From positions 62,001 through 126,000 of the forward strand of contig NZ_LIVQ01000006.1 of NCBI RefSeq assembly GCF_001905445.1: a stretch of 64,000 bases of DNA. The letters are read 5' to 3'. This stretch comes from Streptomyces sp. CB00455. GTDB lineage: Bacteria > Actinomycetota > Actinomycetes > Streptomycetales > Streptomycetaceae. The translations under genes and the position numbers were made by a program. The notes under the pieces were generated by a model. That model saw only the letters and a list, made by a program, of their open reading frames with translations. It was not told the DNA's origin and did not search any database. Of this stretch, positions 46,577-57,541 are shown one piece after another; within the stretch, counting starts at the first letter, position 1; every line of letters begins with the position of its first letter.

Positions 46577-47086
46577 ATGACCACCGCCTCAGCGTCCTAC
46601 GACCGCTCCGCGGCCACCCGCTTCCCCGCCGCCGTGAACTCCGCCCTGCGCACCGCCGGCTGGGAGCCCGGCCGCTGGGACATCAAGCAGGCCGAGTTCT
46701 GGGCCGACGCCCTCCGGGACCACACCACGCCCGCCGGGCACCGGCACACCGTCTTCCCCGCGGCCGTCGAAGCCTGGGCCGAATTCGGCGGCCTGACGGT
46801 CGGCGCCCCCGGCCCGGGCCGCCAGATAGCGCCCACCACGCTCCGGCTGGACCCGCTCACCGGCCTGCACCTCGCCCGCACCTTCGCCGACCTCGGCCGG
46901 GCGCTGTCCACCCAGCTGTGCCCCCTCGGGGTCGAGGCCGACGGGAGTTCACACCTCGCCATCGACCGCGAGGGTCGCGTCTACGGGATCGACCACACCG
47001 GCGACTGGTACCTCGGCGGCGGCCTGGACGAGGCCCTCACCCTCCTCCTCACGGGCCTCCAGCCCACCCGCCTGACGACGTCCTGA
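46577..47086 (+). CDS. SUKH-3 domain immunity protein
   Basis: A 169-residue soluble single-domain protein. The pattern RFPAAVNSALRTAGWEPGRW, AVEAWAEFGGLTV, CPLGVEADGSSHLAIDREGRVYGID and GGLDEALTLLLTGL matches SUKH-3, an immunity family for nuclease and deaminase toxins. It presumably binds and restrains the YwqJ deaminase encoded two bases upstream. The start ATG overlaps the intergenic GTAGCC after that stop. No Shine-Dalgarno stands out, suggesting translational coupling. Confidence 0.85.
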   Translation: MTTASASYDRSAATRFPAAVNSALRTAGWEPGRWDIKQAEFWADALRDHTTPAGHRHTVFPAAVEAWAEFGGLTVGAPGPGRQIAPTTLRLDPLTGLHLARTFADLGRALSTQLCPLGVEADGSSHLAIDREGRVYGIDHTGDWYLGGGLDEALTLLLTGLQPTRLTTS

Positions 47087-47516
47087 CGCCCCGCCGGGAC
47101 CGCCGGGACCGCCGGGGGCCGGGCCCGCGGAGGGACCGCCGGGCCGACCGGTCCACGAGCGAACGCGCGTGCGCCCTGCCGACTTACGCGCCGATGTCCC
47201 ACGGGCCTACGGGTCCAAAGCAGACGGGCCGACGTACGCCCGGGCAGAACCCGCCCGGGAGCCGACGCCCCTGCGGGCCTGCCGGCCTGCGCGCCGATGC
47301 GCCCACGGGCCGCCGGGCCGACGGGCCGATATGCCCACGGGCCGAAGCCCGACGGGCAGTCACGCCGAGGGGCCGACGCGCCTGCGGGCCAGTCGGCCTG
47401 CCGGCCTGCGCGCCGATGCGCCCACGGGTTTGCAGGTCGACGGAGCCGCCGGGCTCGTGTCCCGGACGGCGGGCGGGCCGGGATCCACCGCCCGAGGGGG
47501 GCGCGTCCAGCCCGGC
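47087..47516. repeat. Degenerate repeat tract between the SUKH-3 and histidine kinase genes
   Basis: About 430 bases of imperfect repeats based on gccgatgcgcccacggg and cctgcgggcc. The 29-base unit starting gccggcctgcgcgccgatgc occurs at 47281 and 47400 (period 119), with weaker copies around 47180 and 47340. Open frames run through it in several phases only because stop codons are rare; no gene is supported. Confidence 0.6.
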
Positions 47517-48863
47517 CTAACTCCTCGCCGCTGCCGCCGTCGCCGCCGCCGTCGCGGGCGCCGGCAGGACCGCGGAGACCTTGAACCCGCCCGCGTCCGT
47601 CGGACCGGCCACGAACACCCCGCCCAGCCCCAGCACGCGCTCGCGCATGCCGACCAGCCCGTTGCCCCCGCTGGGCAGCCCCGGCTCGGCGGAGGTCCCG
47701 TCGCACGGTCCGTTCTCCACCTGCATCGCCACCTCGCCGCCCCGGTGCGCGAGGCGCACCACGACCCGCGCGCCGGGAGCGTGCTTGTGGCAATTGGTCA
47801 GCGCTTCCTGCACCACCCGGTACGCCGTCTGCTCCACCTCCGCCGCGTACGCCGCCCCCTCGCCCTGCACCAGCATCTCCACGGCCATCCCGGCCGCCCG
47901 CGACTGCCCGACCAGCGCCTCCAGCTCGCCGATCGAGGGCCCGTCGTCGAAGCCCCCCACGAGCGCGACGGCCAGGGCGGCCGTGGCGGCCGTGGCCGTC
48001 GGCGCAACCGCCGCGGCCGCGGCAGTCGTGGCGGCCCCGGCGCGCGCGGCCAACTCCGACGGCTTCCCGGCCCGCAGCACGCCGAGCATCTCGCGCAGCT
48101 CCGTCAGCGCCTGCCGGCCCATGTCCCCCACGAGCGCCGCGTTCTTCGCGGCCCGCGCCGGGTCCTTGACCGCTATCGCCTCCAGCGCGGCCGCGTGCAC
48201 CACCATCAGCGACACCCGGTGCGCCACGACGTCGTGCATCTCGCGCGCGATGCGGGTGCGCTCCTCGGTCCGGGCCCACTCGGCCCGCTCCTCCGCCCGG
48301 TCGGCCAGCAGCGACAGCTCCCGCTCCAGCGAGTCCGCCCGCTCCCGCAGGCTCTCCATCAGCCGCCGCCGCGCCCCGACGTACAGGCCGAACAGCACCG
48401 GCGGCACGGTCAGCGCCACCGCCACGAACACGGACAGCACGACCACCAGCGTCGCGTCGGCCTCCACGTCCCCGCGGGTGCGCAGGTACATCACCACGAA
48501 GGTCGCGGCGAGGGACATGGAGGCCAGGGTGGCGATGATCCGCCGGGGCACTTCGGAGGAGGCCAGGGAGTACAGGCCCACCACCCCGAGCAGGAACCCC
48601 ATCGCGGCCGGCGCCACGGCGATCCCGACGAGCACCACGGCGATCGGCCAGCGCCGCCGCAGCACGAGCACGGCCCCCACCACGAGCCCGGACAACACCC
48701 CGAAGGCCACCGGGAACCCGGCCTCTCGGGCGAAGGAGACCCCCTCCCACGCGCACTCGACGGCGGACACCCCGCCGAACACGCCGTCCACCACGACATC
48801 GCGCCGCCGCGTCCACCACAAAGGCGGCCCAGCGCGGCCTTCCACTTCCCCCGTACTGGTCAT
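47517..48863 (-). CDS. Sensor histidine kinase (NarL-partner type), orphan
   Basis: A 448-residue kinase of the HisKA_3/DesK-like group. Five or six membrane helices occupy residues 20-165, then a coiled linker and the phosphoacceptor motif EMHDVVAHRVSLMVVHA (His210). An Ala/Thr-rich insert (about 265-300) precedes the ATPase part (QEALTNCHKHAPGARVVVRL, GNGLVGMRERV). These kinases normally partner with NarL/LuxR regulators encoded next door; none is adjacent here. The nearest are orphan regulators at 59.8 and 62.1 kb, but pairing is unproven. The ATG at 48863 was preferred; GTG three codons upstream is possible. The Ala-rich C-terminal tail is unusual. Confidence 0.88.
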   Translation of the reverse strand: MTSTGEVEGRAGPPLWWTRRRDVVVDGVFGGVSAVECAWEGVSFAREAGFPVAFGVLSGLVVGAVLVLRRRWPIAVVLVGIAVAPAAMGFLLGVVGLYSLASSEVPRRIIATLASMSLAATFVVMYLRTRGDVEADATLVVVLSVFVAVALTVPPVLFGLYVGARRRLMESLRERADSLERELSLLADRAEERAEWARTEERTRIAREMHDVVAHRVSLMVVHAAALEAIAVKDPARAAKNAALVGDMGRQALTELREMLGVLRAGKPSELAARAGAATTAAAAAVAPTATAATAALAVALVGGFDDGPSIGELEALVGQSRAAGMAVEMLVQGEGAAYAAEVEQTAYRVVQEALTNCHKHAPGARVVVRLAHRGGEVAMQVENGPCDGTSAEPGLPSGGNGLVGMRERVLGLGGVFVAGPTDAGGFKVSAVLPAPATAAATAAAARS

Positions 48864-48980
48864 ACCGCCCACCCTAGCCAGCGCCCCCGTTGCGGCTCCG
48901 GGGATATCCGGCGCCGCAGCGGCGGGGACGAGTACCGTCGCGGTAAGGGCGGGTGGTACGGCATAGTAGGGATCGCCAGC

Positions 48981-49009
48981 TTGATCGGCGCAATGAAATG
49001 TCCGATCTA
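48981..49009 (+). promoter_or_regulatory. Possible tRNA-Gln promoter
   Basis: TTGATC (48981-48986), 17-base spacer, GATCTA (49004-49009); the predicted start is about 7 bases before the tRNA. The -10 is a weak match. Confidence 0.4.
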
Positions 49010-49022
49010 GCAGTATTCACTA

Positions 49023-49094
49023 TCCCCTGTGGTGTAATTGGCAGCACTGAGGCTTTTGGTGCCTTATGTTCGGGTTCGAGTCCTGACAGGGGAG
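49023..49094 (+). tRNA. tRNA-Gln (anticodon UUG)
   Basis: A 72-nt cloverleaf with acceptor arms TCCCCTG/CAGGGGA and discriminator G. The anticodon loop TTTTGGT gives anticodon TTG, and the T arm loop is TTCGAGT. CCA is not encoded. A hairpin with a TTTT run follows at 49109-49137. Confidence 0.95.
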
Positions 49095-49108
49095 CTCCGC
49101 CAGAATTC

Positions 49109-49137
49109 GGGTCCTGACCTCCGGTCGGGGCCCTTTT
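49109..49137 (+). terminator. Terminator after tRNA-Gln
   Basis: Arms gggtcctgacc and ggtcggggccc (with wobble pairs) followed by tttt, one of the few hairpins in the window with a T-run. Confidence 0.7.
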
Positions 49138-49251
49138 CCGTTCCCCGCCCCCCTGCCCATGCGCTCCGCGCCACCCCCGGCCGCCAGACCGGGGCCACTT
49201 CGGGCACCGGTATCCTGCACGGGTCCACCCCCGAAGCCGAAGGGCACACCC

Positions 49252-50697
49252 GTGAGCGCCAACCGCCCGGCAGCCGTCGTCGTACTCGCAGCGGGTGAAG
49301 GCACCCGCATGAAGTCGGCCACTCCCAAGGTCCTGCACGAGATCTGCGGGCGCTCGCTCGTCGGTCATGTCGTCGCCGCCTCCCGTGAGCTGGACCCCGC
49401 ACACCTCGTCGTGGTCGTCGGGCACGCGCGGGAGCAGGTCGGCGCGCACCTGGCGGACATCGACCCCGCGGTCCGCACCGCCGTCCAGCACGAGCAGAAG
49501 GGCACCGGGCACGCCGTCCGGATGGCCCTGGAGGAGCTGGGGGGCGTCGTCGACGGCACCGTCATCGTCGTCTGCGGCGACACCCCGCTGCTGACCGGCG
49601 AGACGCTCCGGCAGCTCGCGCTGACGCACGACGCCGACGGCAATGCCGTCACCGTGCTCACCGCCGAGGTGCCGGACTCCACCGGGTACGGGCGGATCGT
49701 CCGTGACGCCGGCGGCGCCGTGACGGCCATCGTCGAACACAAGGACGCCAGCGACTCCCAGCGCGCCATCCGCGAGATCAACTCCGGTGTCTTCGCCTTC
49801 GACGGCGCGCTGCTCGCCGACGCGCTCGGCAAGGTGCGCACCGACAACAGCCAGGGCGAGGAGTACCTGACCGACGTGCTCGGCATCCTGCGCGAGGCCG
49901 GGCACCGGGTGGGCGCCGCGGTCGGCGCGGACCACCGGCAGATCCTCGGCATCAACAACCGGGTACAGCTGGCCGAGGCGCGGGCGCTGCTCAACGCGCG
50001 CCTGCTGGAAGGGGCCATGCTCGCGGGCGTGACGGTCGTCGATCCCGCCAGCACGTTCGTGGACGTGACGGTCACCTTCGGGCAGGACGCCCTGATCCAC
50101 CCGGGTACGCAGCTCCTCGGCAGCACGCACGTCGCCGAGGGGGCCGAGGTCGGCCCCAACACCCGGTTGAAGGACACCCGGGTGGGCGCGGGCGCCCGCG
50201 TGGACAACACGGTCGCGGAGAGCGCGGTCGTGGGTCCCCAGGCCACCGTGGGGCCCTTCGCCTACCTGCGCCCGGGGACGGACCTCGGTGCGAAGGCCAA
50301 GGCCGGCACGTACGTGGAGATGAAGAACGCGACGATCGGCGAGGGCACCAAGGTGCCCCACCTGTCCTACGTGGGTGACGCGACGATCGGCGAGTACACC
50401 AACATCGGCGCGGCGAGCGTCTTCGTGAACTACGACGGCGAGCACAAGCACCACACGACGGTCGGCTCGCACTGCAAGACGGGCTCGGACAACATGTTTG
50501 TGGCGCCCGTCACCATCGGGGACGGCGCCTACACGGCCGCCGGTTCCGTGATCACGAAGGACGTGCCGCCCGGCGCCCTGGCCGTGGCCCGCGGCCAGCA
50601 GCGGAATATCGAGGGATGGGTGGCCCGGAAGCGTCCGGGAAGCGCTGCCGCGACGGCGGCCCAGTCGGCGGTCCAGGTGGACTCCGACGGCCGTTGA
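49252..50697 (+). CDS. glmU: Bifunctional N-acetylglucosamine-1-phosphate uridyltransferase/glucosamine-1-phosphate acetyltransferase
   Basis: A 481-residue enzyme making UDP-GlcNAc for peptidoglycan. The N-terminal nucleotidyltransferase has VVVLAAGEGTRMKSATPKVLHEI (nucleotide loop with Arg and Lys) and CGDTPLLTGETL. The C-terminal acetyltransferase is a left-handed beta helix of hexapeptide repeats (e.g. ATVGPFAYLRPGTDL, KVPHLSYVGDATIGEYTNIGAASVFVNYDGEHKH) with catalytic-type His. A short Ala/Gln tail ends the protein. The GTG follows AAGGG at eight bases. The prs gene follows in the same direction after 134 bases; the order glmU-prs is conserved in many Gram-positives. Confidence 0.96.
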   Translation: MSANRPAAVVVLAAGEGTRMKSATPKVLHEICGRSLVGHVVAASRELDPAHLVVVVGHAREQVGAHLADIDPAVRTAVQHEQKGTGHAVRMALEELGGVVDGTVIVVCGDTPLLTGETLRQLALTHDADGNAVTVLTAEVPDSTGYGRIVRDAGGAVTAIVEHKDASDSQRAIREINSGVFAFDGALLADALGKVRTDNSQGEEYLTDVLGILREAGHRVGAAVGADHRQILGINNRVQLAEARALLNARLLEGAMLAGVTVVDPASTFVDVTVTFGQDALIHPGTQLLGSTHVAEGAEVGPNTRLKDTRVGAGARVDNTVAESAVVGPQATVGPFAYLRPGTDLGAKAKAGTYVEMKNATIGEGTKVPHLSYVGDATIGEYTNIGAASVFVNYDGEHKHHTTVGSHCKTGSDNMFVAPVTIGDGAYTAAGSVITKDVPPGALAVARGQQRNIEGWVARKRPGSAAATAAQSAVQVDSDGR

Positions 50698-50831
50698 GGT
50701 GAACTGACCGGAAACGGGTGCGCCGGGGACGGCGTACCGTGATAGGTGCACGCAATTCGGCTGGCTCACCGTGTGCGGGACGGACGCGCACGGGGGCGAG
50801 CAGCTTTCAACACGTCTGAGGAGACAGTGCT

Positions 50832-51809
50832 GTGACCGGGATCAAGACGACCGGCGAGAAGAAGCTGATGCTCTTCTCCGGCCGCGCCCACCCCGAGCTG
50901 GCCGAGGAGGTCGCGCACCAGCTGGGAGTCGGCCTCGTGCCGACGAAGGCCTTCGACTTCGCGAACGGTGAGATCTACGTCCGCTTCCAGGAGTCGGCGC
51001 GCGGCGCGGACTGCTTCCTGATCCAGAGCCACACGGCTCCGATCAACAAGTGGATCATGGAGCAGCTGATCATGATCGACGCGCTGAAGCGCGCGTCGGC
51101 ACGCTCCATCACCGTGATCATCCCGTCCTACGGGTACGCCCGCCAGGACAAGAAGCACAAGGGCCGCGAGCCGATCTCGGCCCGTCTGGTCGCCGACCTG
51201 CTGAAGACCGCGGGTGCCGACCGCATCCTCACGGTCGACCTGCACACGGACCAGATCCAGGGCTTCTTCGACGGCCCGGTGGACCACCTCTCGGCCCTGT
51301 CGGTCCTCGCGGACTACGTCGGCGCCAAGGTGGACCGCTCCAAGCTGACGATCGTCTCCCCGGACGCCGGCCGCGTGCGGGTGGCGGACCGCTGGTGCGA
51401 CCGTCTGGACGCGCCGCTGGCCATCGTCCACAAGCGCCGGGACAAGGACGTCGCCAACCAGGTGACCGTCCACGAGGTGGTCGGTGAGGTCAGGGGCCGC
51501 GTGTGCGTCCTGGTCGATGACATGATCGACACCGGTGGCACGATCTGCGCCGCGGCCGACGCGCTGTTCGCGCACGGCGCGGAGGACGTCATCGTGACGG
51601 CCACGCACGGCATCCTCTCCGGTCCGGCCGCCGACCGCCTGAAGAACTCCAAGGTGAGCGAGTTCGTCTTCACCAACACCCTGCCGGACCCGTCGGATCT
51701 GGAGCTCGACAAGATCACCGTGCTGTCGATCGCCCCGATGGTCGCGCGCGCGGTGCGCGAGGTCTTCGAGGACGGCTCGGTGACCAGCCTCTTCGAGGAG
51801 CAGCAGTAG
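50832..51809 (+). CDS. prs: Ribose-phosphate diphosphokinase (PRPP synthetase)
   Basis: A 325-residue enzyme that makes PRPP from ribose 5-phosphate and ATP for nucleotide, His and Trp synthesis. It has the flexible-loop motif YARQDKKHKGREPISA, the metal site DLHTDQIQGFF, and the PRPP loop VLVDDMIDTGGTI. Length and motifs are normal for the class I family. GAGGAG lies nine bases before the GTG. It is followed by the rplY gene with its own promoter in the 180-base gap. Confidence 0.96.
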   Translation: MTGIKTTGEKKLMLFSGRAHPELAEEVAHQLGVGLVPTKAFDFANGEIYVRFQESARGADCFLIQSHTAPINKWIMEQLIMIDALKRASARSITVIIPSYGYARQDKKHKGREPISARLVADLLKTAGADRILTVDLHTDQIQGFFDGPVDHLSALSVLADYVGAKVDRSKLTIVSPDAGRVRVADRWCDRLDAPLAIVHKRRDKDVANQVTVHEVVGEVRGRVCVLVDDMIDTGGTICAAADALFAHGAEDVIVTATHGILSGPAADRLKNSKVSEFVFTNTLPDPSDLELDKITVLSIAPMVARAVREVFEDGSVTSLFEEQQ

Positions 51810-51829
51810 CCGCTCCGCGGTAGATCCTT

Positions 51830-51858
51830 TTGGTGCGGCCTCTTTCGCCGGGTACACT
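51830..51858 (+). promoter_or_regulatory. Probable rplY promoter and structured leader
   Basis: TTGGTG (51830-51835), 17-base spacer, TACACT (51853-51858). The leader of about 125 nt contains hairpins with arms ccgtacc/ggtacgg (51883-51904) and ggccg/cggcc near 51937, possible elements of autoregulation. Confidence 0.55.
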
Positions 51859-51991
51859 CCATGAGTTGCTCGGCGAGGGAGGCCGTACCTGTTTTCCGGT
51901 ACGGATGCTCCGTTATCGACGCGCTCTTCGTAGCAGGCCGTTTCGGCCGGGTGACTGTCGTCCGTCTTTCGTCACCCCACGAGGAGTGAAC

Positions 51992-52576
51992 ATGTCCGAG
52001 ATCAAGCTTGCCGCCGAGTCCCGCACCGACTTCGGCAAGGGCGCTGCCCGTCAGGCCCGTCGTGACGCCCTGACCCCCGCCGTCATCTACGGCCACGGCA
52101 CGGAGCCGAAGCACGTCAACGTCGACGCCCACGCCCTGCAGCTGGCCCTGCGCACCCCGAACGTCCTGCTCTCCCTGGACATCAAGGGCGGCGGCACCGA
52201 GCTGGTCATCCCGAAGGCCGTGCAGAAGCACCCGCTGAAGCGCTCGATCTCCCACGTCGACTTCCTGATCGTCAAGAAGGGCGAGAAGGTCACCGTCGAC
52301 GTCGCGATCGTCACCGAGGGCGAGCTGGCCGCCGGCGGCAACATGCTGGAGACCCTCCAGAACACCATCTCCGTCGAGGCCGAGGCCACGCACATCCCGA
52401 CCGAGGTCACCGTCTCCATCGAGGGCCTCGAGGCCGGCGCCACCATCCACGCCAAGGACCTGGTCCTCCCGAAGGGCACCACCCTGGCCGTCGACGGCGA
52501 CATCGCCGTCATCCAGGTCGTCGCCCCGCAGGCCGAGGAGCCGTCCGCCGAGGGTGCCGAGGGCGACGAGGCCTGA
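51992..52576 (+). CDS. rplY: 50S ribosomal protein L25/general stress protein Ctc
   Basis: A 194-residue long-form L25 (CTC family). The N-terminal L25 domain (SEIKLAAESRTDFGKGAARQARR) binds 5S rRNA and a C-terminal TL5-like beta domain (VTVDVAIVTEGELAAGG) follows, with an acidic Glu/Ala tail. GAGGAG lies five bases before the ATG. In Gram-positive bacteria this gene sits beside pth, as here. A hairpin terminator lies between it and pth. Confidence 0.95.
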   Translation: MSEIKLAAESRTDFGKGAARQARRDALTPAVIYGHGTEPKHVNVDAHALQLALRTPNVLLSLDIKGGGTELVIPKAVQKHPLKRSISHVDFLIVKKGEKVTVDVAIVTEGELAAGGNMLETLQNTISVEAEATHIPTEVTVSIEGLEAGATIHAKDLVLPKGTTLAVDGDIAVIQVVAPQAEEPSAEGAEGDEA

Positions 52577-52608
52577 GCCTCCCCCTCACCCCTCAGCAGT
52601 TGCTGACC

Positions 52609-52645
52609 GACCGCCGTCCGGCTCCACTGGAGCGGGACGGCGGTC
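52609..52645 (+). terminator. Terminator between rplY and pth
   Basis: Arms gaccgccgtcc and ggacggcggtc with a nested gctcc/ggagc stem, followed by gtctt. Confidence 0.75.
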
Positions 52646-52674
52646 GTCTTCGTAGCGGAACCTAGGAGCTTTTG

Positions 52675-53265
52675 ATGTCGGACGACGCGGCGCCCTGGCT
52701 GATCGTGGGCCTGGGGAACCCGGGACCGGAGTACGCGGGCAACCGCCACAACATCGGTTTCATGGTGGCCGACCTGCTGGCGGACCGGATCCGCGGGAAG
52801 TTCAAGGCGCACAAGGCCCGGGCCCAGGTGGTCGAGGGCCGCATCGGTCCGCCGGGGCCGGCCGGGCGCCGCGTGGTGCTGGCCAAGCCGATGACGTACA
52901 TGAACCTGTCCGGCGGGCCGGTGACGGCGCTGCGCGACTTCTACAAGGTGCCGCTGGAGCGGATCGTGGCGGTCCACGACGAGCTCGACATCGACTACCC
53001 GACGCTGCGCCTGAAGCTGGGCGGCGGGGACAACGGCCACAACGGGCTCAAGTCGATGACGAAGTCGATGGGCCCGGACTACCACCGGGTGCGCTGCGGC
53101 ATCGGCCGGCCGCCGGGCCGGATGCAGGTCGCCGACTTCGTGCTGAAGGACTTCTCCTCGACGGAGCGCAAGGAGCTGGACTGGTTCGTGGACCGGGCCG
53201 CCGACTCCGTGGAGTGCCTGGTCACCGAGGGCCTGGAGCGCGCGCAGTCCACGTACAACGCGTGA
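52675..53265 (+). CDS. pth: Peptidyl-tRNA hydrolase
   Basis: A 196-residue enzyme that frees tRNA from prematurely released peptidyl-tRNA. Conserved are GLGNPGPEYAGNRHNIGFMV (catalytic His in NRHN), LAKPMTYMNLSGGPV and HDELDIDYPTLRLKLGGGDNGHNGLKS (catalytic Asp in HDELD). AGGAG is six bases before the ATG at 52675. It is co-directional with rplY and ends before a strong hairpin. Confidence 0.96.
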   Translation: MSDDAAPWLIVGLGNPGPEYAGNRHNIGFMVADLLADRIRGKFKAHKARAQVVEGRIGPPGPAGRRVVLAKPMTYMNLSGGPVTALRDFYKVPLERIVAVHDELDIDYPTLRLKLGGGDNGHNGLKSMTKSMGPDYHRVRCGIGRPPGRMQVADFVLKDFSSTERKELDWFVDRAADSVECLVTEGLERAQSTYNA

Positions 53266-53298
53266 GCGCCCGCCCGTGAGCACCCGCCCGCGCACGAC

Positions 53299-53326
53299 GA
53301 AGCCCCCGCACCGGTGCGGGGGCTTC
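53299..53326. terminator. Bidirectional terminator palindrome
   Basis: Perfect 28-bp palindrome, gaagcccccgcacc followed by its complement, between the convergent pth and ppc genes. Confidence 0.88.
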
Positions 53327-53343
53327 ATCGTGCGCGGGGCCGG

Positions 53344-56115
<2,772 letters not shown>

Positions 56116-56484
56116 AGGTGCGGCTCCTTGCAGTGTTTCGAGCGCTACTGGGCGGTGGGCTCCCGGCGGCGCGCGGCGGTGCCTCCCCCAGACTCCGTCT
56201 GGGAGGGACCCCCGGCTGGCGCGCAGCTCGGGCTGCCCGGGCGGACCGCGCTGTCCGACGACACCAGGATAGGTGTCCGTTGCGTGTGCCTGGGCAAACG
56301 TCTCAGCAGGCGGCTCGGGACCGGCCCCGGGCGGGCGGCTGCGGGCCGCCCGTGTCGTCGCCGTGTCGTTGCCCGTGCCGTTGCCCGTGCCGTCTCTCGT
56401 GTCGTTGCCCGTCTCGTCGTCCGCGCCGTCGCCCGTCCGCCCCGGCCGTGCTCCTGTTGCCCCGGCCTCCGGTTTTGCCATACT
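56116..56484. repeat. Intergenic region with degenerate 12-bp repeats (56351-56440)
   Basis: The gap upstream of ppc contains about seven imperfect copies of cgtgtcgttgcc/cgtgccgttgcc. No gene is supported, though both strands are open because stop codons are rare. Promoters of ppc and the desaturase operon should lie here or just to the right. Confidence 0.6.
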
Positions 56485-56511
56485 TACGATGCCGTAGGTT
56501 ACGGGTCCGTA
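56485..56511. promoter_or_regulatory. Paired palindromes, candidate TetR operator upstream of the desaturase
   Basis: TACGATGCCGTA (56485-56496) and TACGGGTCCGTA (56500-56511), both of the form TACG-N4-CGTA and 15 bases apart. They lie 50-75 bases upstream of the desaturase start codon, in the only AT-richer stretch of the gap. Confidence 0.6.
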
Positions 56512-56560
56512 GGGTCCGTGACCGGGGCATCTGCCGACTCCTCACCCCCAGGGGAACCCC

Positions 56561-57541
56561 ATGACCACCAGTCCCGATCTGACCGAGAAAGCGTCCGCGC
56601 GCTCGGACACTCCCGACCCCTCCGCCACCCTCGGCGGCGAGAGCAAGCGGTCCGTCGAGCAGATCGCCCTCCTGCTGTTCATCATCGTTCCCTTCCTGGC
56701 GCTGCTGGCGGCGGTGCCGCTGGTGTGGGGCTGGGGGGTGAGCTGGCTGGACCTCGGCCTGATGGTCTTCATGTACTTCCTGGCCTGCCACGGGATCACC
56801 ATCGGCTTCCACCGCTACTTCACGCACGGCTCCTTCAAGGCGAAGCGGCCCCTGCGGATCGCCCTGGCCGTGATGGGCTCGATGGCGGTGGAGGGCCCGC
56901 TGGTGCGCTGGGTGGCGGACCACCGCAAGCACCACAAGTACTCCGACCACGAGGGCGACCCGCATTCGCCGTGGCGCTTCGGCGAGACGCTGCCGGCCCT
57001 GATGAAGGGCCTGTGGTGGGCGCACATCGGCTGGCTCTTCGACGAGGAGCAGACCGATCAGCAGAAGTACGCCCCGGACCTGATCAGGGATCCGGCGCTC
57101 CGGCGGATCTCGCGCGACTTCATCTACTGGACGATGCTCTCGCTGGCGATCCCGCCGCTGGTGGGCGGTCTGGTGACGATGTCCTGGTGGGGCGCCTTCA
57201 CCGCGTTCTTCTGGGGGTCCCTGGTGCGCGTGGCGCTGCTGCACCACGTGACGTGGTCGATCAATTCGATCTGCCACGCGGTGGGCAAGCGTCCCTTCAA
57301 GTCCCGGGACCGCTCGGGCAACGTGTGGTGGCTGGCGGTGCTCTCCTGCGGGGAGTCCTGGCACAACCTGCACCACGCCGATCCGACCTCGGCCCGGCAC
57401 GGCGTGCTGCGCGGCCAGGTCGACTCCAGCGCACGGCTGATCCGCTGGTTCGAACAGCTGGGCTGGGCCACGGACGTGCGCTGGCCCTCCGAGGCCCGCC
57501 TGGACGCCCGGCGCAGGGAAGACGCCCCGAACCCGGCATGA
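56561..57541 (+). CDS. Acyl-CoA/fatty acid desaturase
   Basis: A 326-residue integral membrane di-iron desaturase. Its three histidine boxes are complete: HRYFTH, HRKHHK and HNLHH. Hydrophobic helices surround residues 32-80 and 185-220. It would insert a cis double bond into acyl chains (delta-9 type), adjusting membrane fluidity. The gene ends in TGA overlapping the start of the TetR gene (ATGA), so they form one operon; the TetR is its likely controller. Box spacing is typical of stearoyl-CoA desaturases. Shine-Dalgarno AGGGGAA lies just upstream. Confidence 0.92.
   Translation: MTTSPDLTEKASARSDTPDPSATLGGESKRSVEQIALLLFIIVPFLALLAAVPLVWGWGVSWLDLGLMVFMYFLACHGITIGFHRYFTHGSFKAKRPLRIALAVMGSMAVEGPLVRWVADHRKHHKYSDHEGDPHSPWRFGETLPALMKGLWWAHIGWLFDEEQTDQQKYAPDLIRDPALRRISRDFIYWTMLSLAIPPLVGGLVTMSWWGAFTAFFWGSLVRVALLHHVTWSINSICHAVGKRPFKSRDRSGNVWWLAVLSCGESWHNLHHADPTSARHGVLRGQVDSSARLIRWFEQLGWATDVRWPSEARLDARRREDAPNPA

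Noticed and set aside
47087..47516. Coding frames and CRISPR-like repeats in the degenerate tract
   Set aside because: Repeats are imperfect and irregularly spaced, translations differ between frames without conserved motifs, and no Shine-Dalgarno or start fits.
56116..56481. N-terminal extension of ppc to an ATG at 56481
   Set aside because: The added 122 residues are repetitive (DGTGNGTGN) and absent from the family; AAGGAG before GTG 56115 defines a normal start.
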